From Rhodospirillaceae bacterium (GTDB lineage Bacteria > Pseudomonadota > Alphaproteobacteria > Micavibrionales > UBA2020), in contig DQGU01000213.1 of assembly GCA_003524565.1 (NCBI GenBank), positions 1-5,636 of the forward strand: a stretch of 5,636 bases of DNA, written 5' to 3'. Shown in pieces: positions 4,267-5,636 of the stretch. Every line of letters begins with the position of its first letter. Positions within the stretch are counted from its first letter, which is position 1. The notes under the pieces are model-generated. The model ran no database searches, had not been told where the DNA came from, and saw only the letters and a list, made by a program, of their open reading frames with translations. The position numbers were made by a program, and so were the translations under genes.

Positions 4267-5636
4267 GCGCGAGCGGCCTTTTCGACAACGACGACCCCTT
4301 TGGCCTGCCACCGTCGCCCGACGATGCGCCTACGCTCCAAAACGCGCCGCCCGAATACAGCGTCAGCGAGCTGAGCCATAAGCTGAAGCGTATGGTGGAA
4401 GATGAATTCTCGTTCGTGCGCGTGCGCGGGGAGATTTCAAAAGTCACCATCGCCAAATCGGGGCATCTTTATACGGCGCTGAAAGACGACGGTTCGGTAC
4501 TGGACGCTGTTTGCTGGAAAGGCACCGTCGCGCGCCTCGGCATCCGCCCCGAAGAGGGGATGGAGGTTGTGGTCACCGGACGCCTGACCACCTACCCCGG
4601 CCGCTCGAATTATCAGATTATCATCGAAACGATGGAGCTGGCAGGGCAAGGCGCGCTTTTGAAAATGCTGGAGGAGCGCAAAAAGAAACTCGCCGCCGAA
4701 GGGCTTTTCGACCCCGCGCGCAAGCAGCTTATCCCCTTTTTGCCCGAGGTTATCGGCGTTGTCACATCACCCACAGGCGCGGTTATCCGCGACATCATGC
4801 ACCGTTTGAGCGAGCGTTTTCCGCGCCGCGTGCTTATCTGGCCGGTCATGGTGCAGGGCGCGGGCGCCGCGCAGCAGGTGGCCGCTGCTATTCGCGGGTT
4901 TAACGCGATTGCGATGGGTTCGCCCCTGCGCCCTGACGTCTTGATTGTCGCGCGCGGCGGCGGCTCGTTCGAAGACCTGATGCCGTTCAACGACGAGGCC
5001 GTGGTGCGCGCCGCCGCGGACAGCGACATTCCGCTGATTTCCGCCGTCGGCCATGAAACCGACACCACGCTGATAGATTTTGCCGCAGATTTGCGCGCGC
5101 CCACGCCGACAGCGGCCGCGGAAAAAGCCGTGCCGGTACGCGCCGAAATTCTGGCCGCCGTACTGGACGATGAAAAACGCCTGCATTTGACGATGCAGCG
5201 GCGGTTGCAACATTACCGCACACATCTGACGGGGCTCGGCCGTGGCCTTGGCGACCCGAAGAGGCTGCTTGAAAACACCATGCAGCGGCTTGACCATCTG
5301 GGCGCGAAACTGGACAGCGGGCTTTTGTCATGGCTGCAAAAACGCCGCGCCGTTCTTGGCGAACTGTCCGCACGGGTGTCGGACAGACCGCTGCGCCAGC
5401 GTATCGACGCCAGCGCACGCCTGCTGGCGCAGCAGGGGGAACGGCTGAAAAACAGCGAAAACCGCATACTGGATGAACGCCGCCGCAAGCTGCAAAACAT
5501 CGATGCCCTTTTGCAAAGCCTGTCGTTCGAGCGGGTTTTGGAGCGCGGATATAGCGTCACCTTCGATGCCAGCGGCAATATCGTTTCATCCGCCAAAGAC
5601 ATCAAAAGCGGCGATGATTTGCGTCTGCGCCTGCGC
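4263..5636 (+). CDS. xseA: Exodeoxyribonuclease VII large subunit XseA (3' end beyond window)
   Basis: XseA is the catalytic subunit of exonuclease VII, which with several XseB copies degrades single-stranded DNA from both ends in repair and recombination. The frame stays open for 458 codons to the window edge with no stop. The ATG shares ATGA with the tadA stop and has AAGGA (4249-4253) 9 bases upstream. An acidic, Pro-rich leader (about 1-30) precedes the OB-fold nucleic-acid-binding domain (YSVSELSHKL, 32-41, to about 130). The catalytic domain contains VTSPTGAVIRDI (167-178), RGGGSFEDL (231-239) and SAVGHETDTTLIDFAADLRA (260-279), then PTPTAAAE. D177, R231, H264 and D267 correspond in motif and spacing to the residues required in E. 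coli XseA. A long Leu/Arg-rich coiled-coil region (about 290-420) follows, then the C-terminal GYSVTFDASGNIV segment (434-446). E. coli XseA has 456 residues, so probably only a short tail is missing. XseB is not in the window. Confidence 0.96.
   Translation, partial: MSASGLFDNDDPFGLPPSPDDAPTLQNAPPEYSVSELSHKLKRMVEDEFSFVRVRGEISKVTIAKSGHLYTALKDDGSVLDAVCWKGTVARLGIRPEEGMEVVVTGRLTTYPGRSNYQIIIETMELAGQGALLKMLEERKKKLAAEGLFDPARKQLIPFLPEVIGVVTSPTGAVIRDIMHRLSERFPRRVLIWPVMVQGAGAAQQVAAAIRGFNAIAMGSPLRPDVLIVARGGGSFEDLMPFNDEAVVRAAADSDIPLISAVGHETDTTLIDFAADLRAPTPTAAAEKAVPVRAEILAAVLDDEKRLHLTMQRRLQHYRTHLTGLGRGLGDPKRLLENTMQRLDHLGAKLDSGLLSWLQKRRAVLGELSARVSDRPLRQRIDASARLLAQQGERLKNSENRILDERRRKLQNIDALLQSLSFERVLERGYSVTFDASGNIVSSAKDIKSGDDLRLRLR

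Noticed and set aside
4511..4903. Alternative plus-strand frame of 130 codons within xseA
   Set aside because: It is an out-of-frame reading of the well-conserved XseA catalytic region with Arg/Gly/Ala-rich low-complexity sequence.
1..5636. CRISPR array, tRNA or rRNA gene, insertion sequence, toxin-antitoxin or defence operon
   Set aside because: No spaced direct repeats, cloverleaf sequence, transposase or terminal inverted repeats, and no recognisable defence domain were seen on either strand.

Overview
The window reads as chromosomal DNA of an alphaproteobacterium. The protein sequences and the divergent rluB/tadA neighbourhood suggest this, and three GANTC sites (the CcrM methylation motif of that class) lie together ahead of the first gene. 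Most of the window is GC-rich, roughly 60% by eye. I cannot fix genus or species from sequence alone.

Layout from left to right. Bases 1-142 are an upstream region with two abutting 14-bp palindromes and the GANTC cluster. Next is a TTG-initiated lipoprotein gene (143-1288) encoding a long coiled coil and a diverged OmpA-like C-terminal domain. A strong rho-independent terminator follows (1332-1374), with a promoter-like -10 hexamer in its loop. After it comes a CPA2-family monovalent cation:proton antiporter (1395-2612) that has only the membrane domain and no C-terminal RCK/TrkA-N domain. An AT-rich patch (about 2613-3030) carries one orphan three-helix membrane protein (2653-2988, about 37.5% GC by hand count) whose 3' end forms a hairpin.

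The right half is housekeeping. An RluB/RsuA-type rRNA pseudouridine synthase lies on the minus strand (3020-3790). Only 17 bases separate its start from the divergent tadA (tRNA adenosine deaminase, 3808-4266). TadA overlaps xseA (exonuclease VII large subunit, 4263 to the window edge) by an ATGA junction, so the two are very probably cotranscribed. XseA is open at the right edge with 458 codons visible and is probably nearly complete.

Functionally the window combines an envelope-anchored protein, an ion antiporter, two RNA-modification enzymes that support translation, and a DNA repair nuclease. I do not see a CRISPR array, transposase, tRNA or rRNA gene, or a recognisable defence system. 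The least explained parts are the coiled-coil lipoprotein, the GANTC/palindrome cluster upstream of it, and the AT-rich orphan membrane gene.
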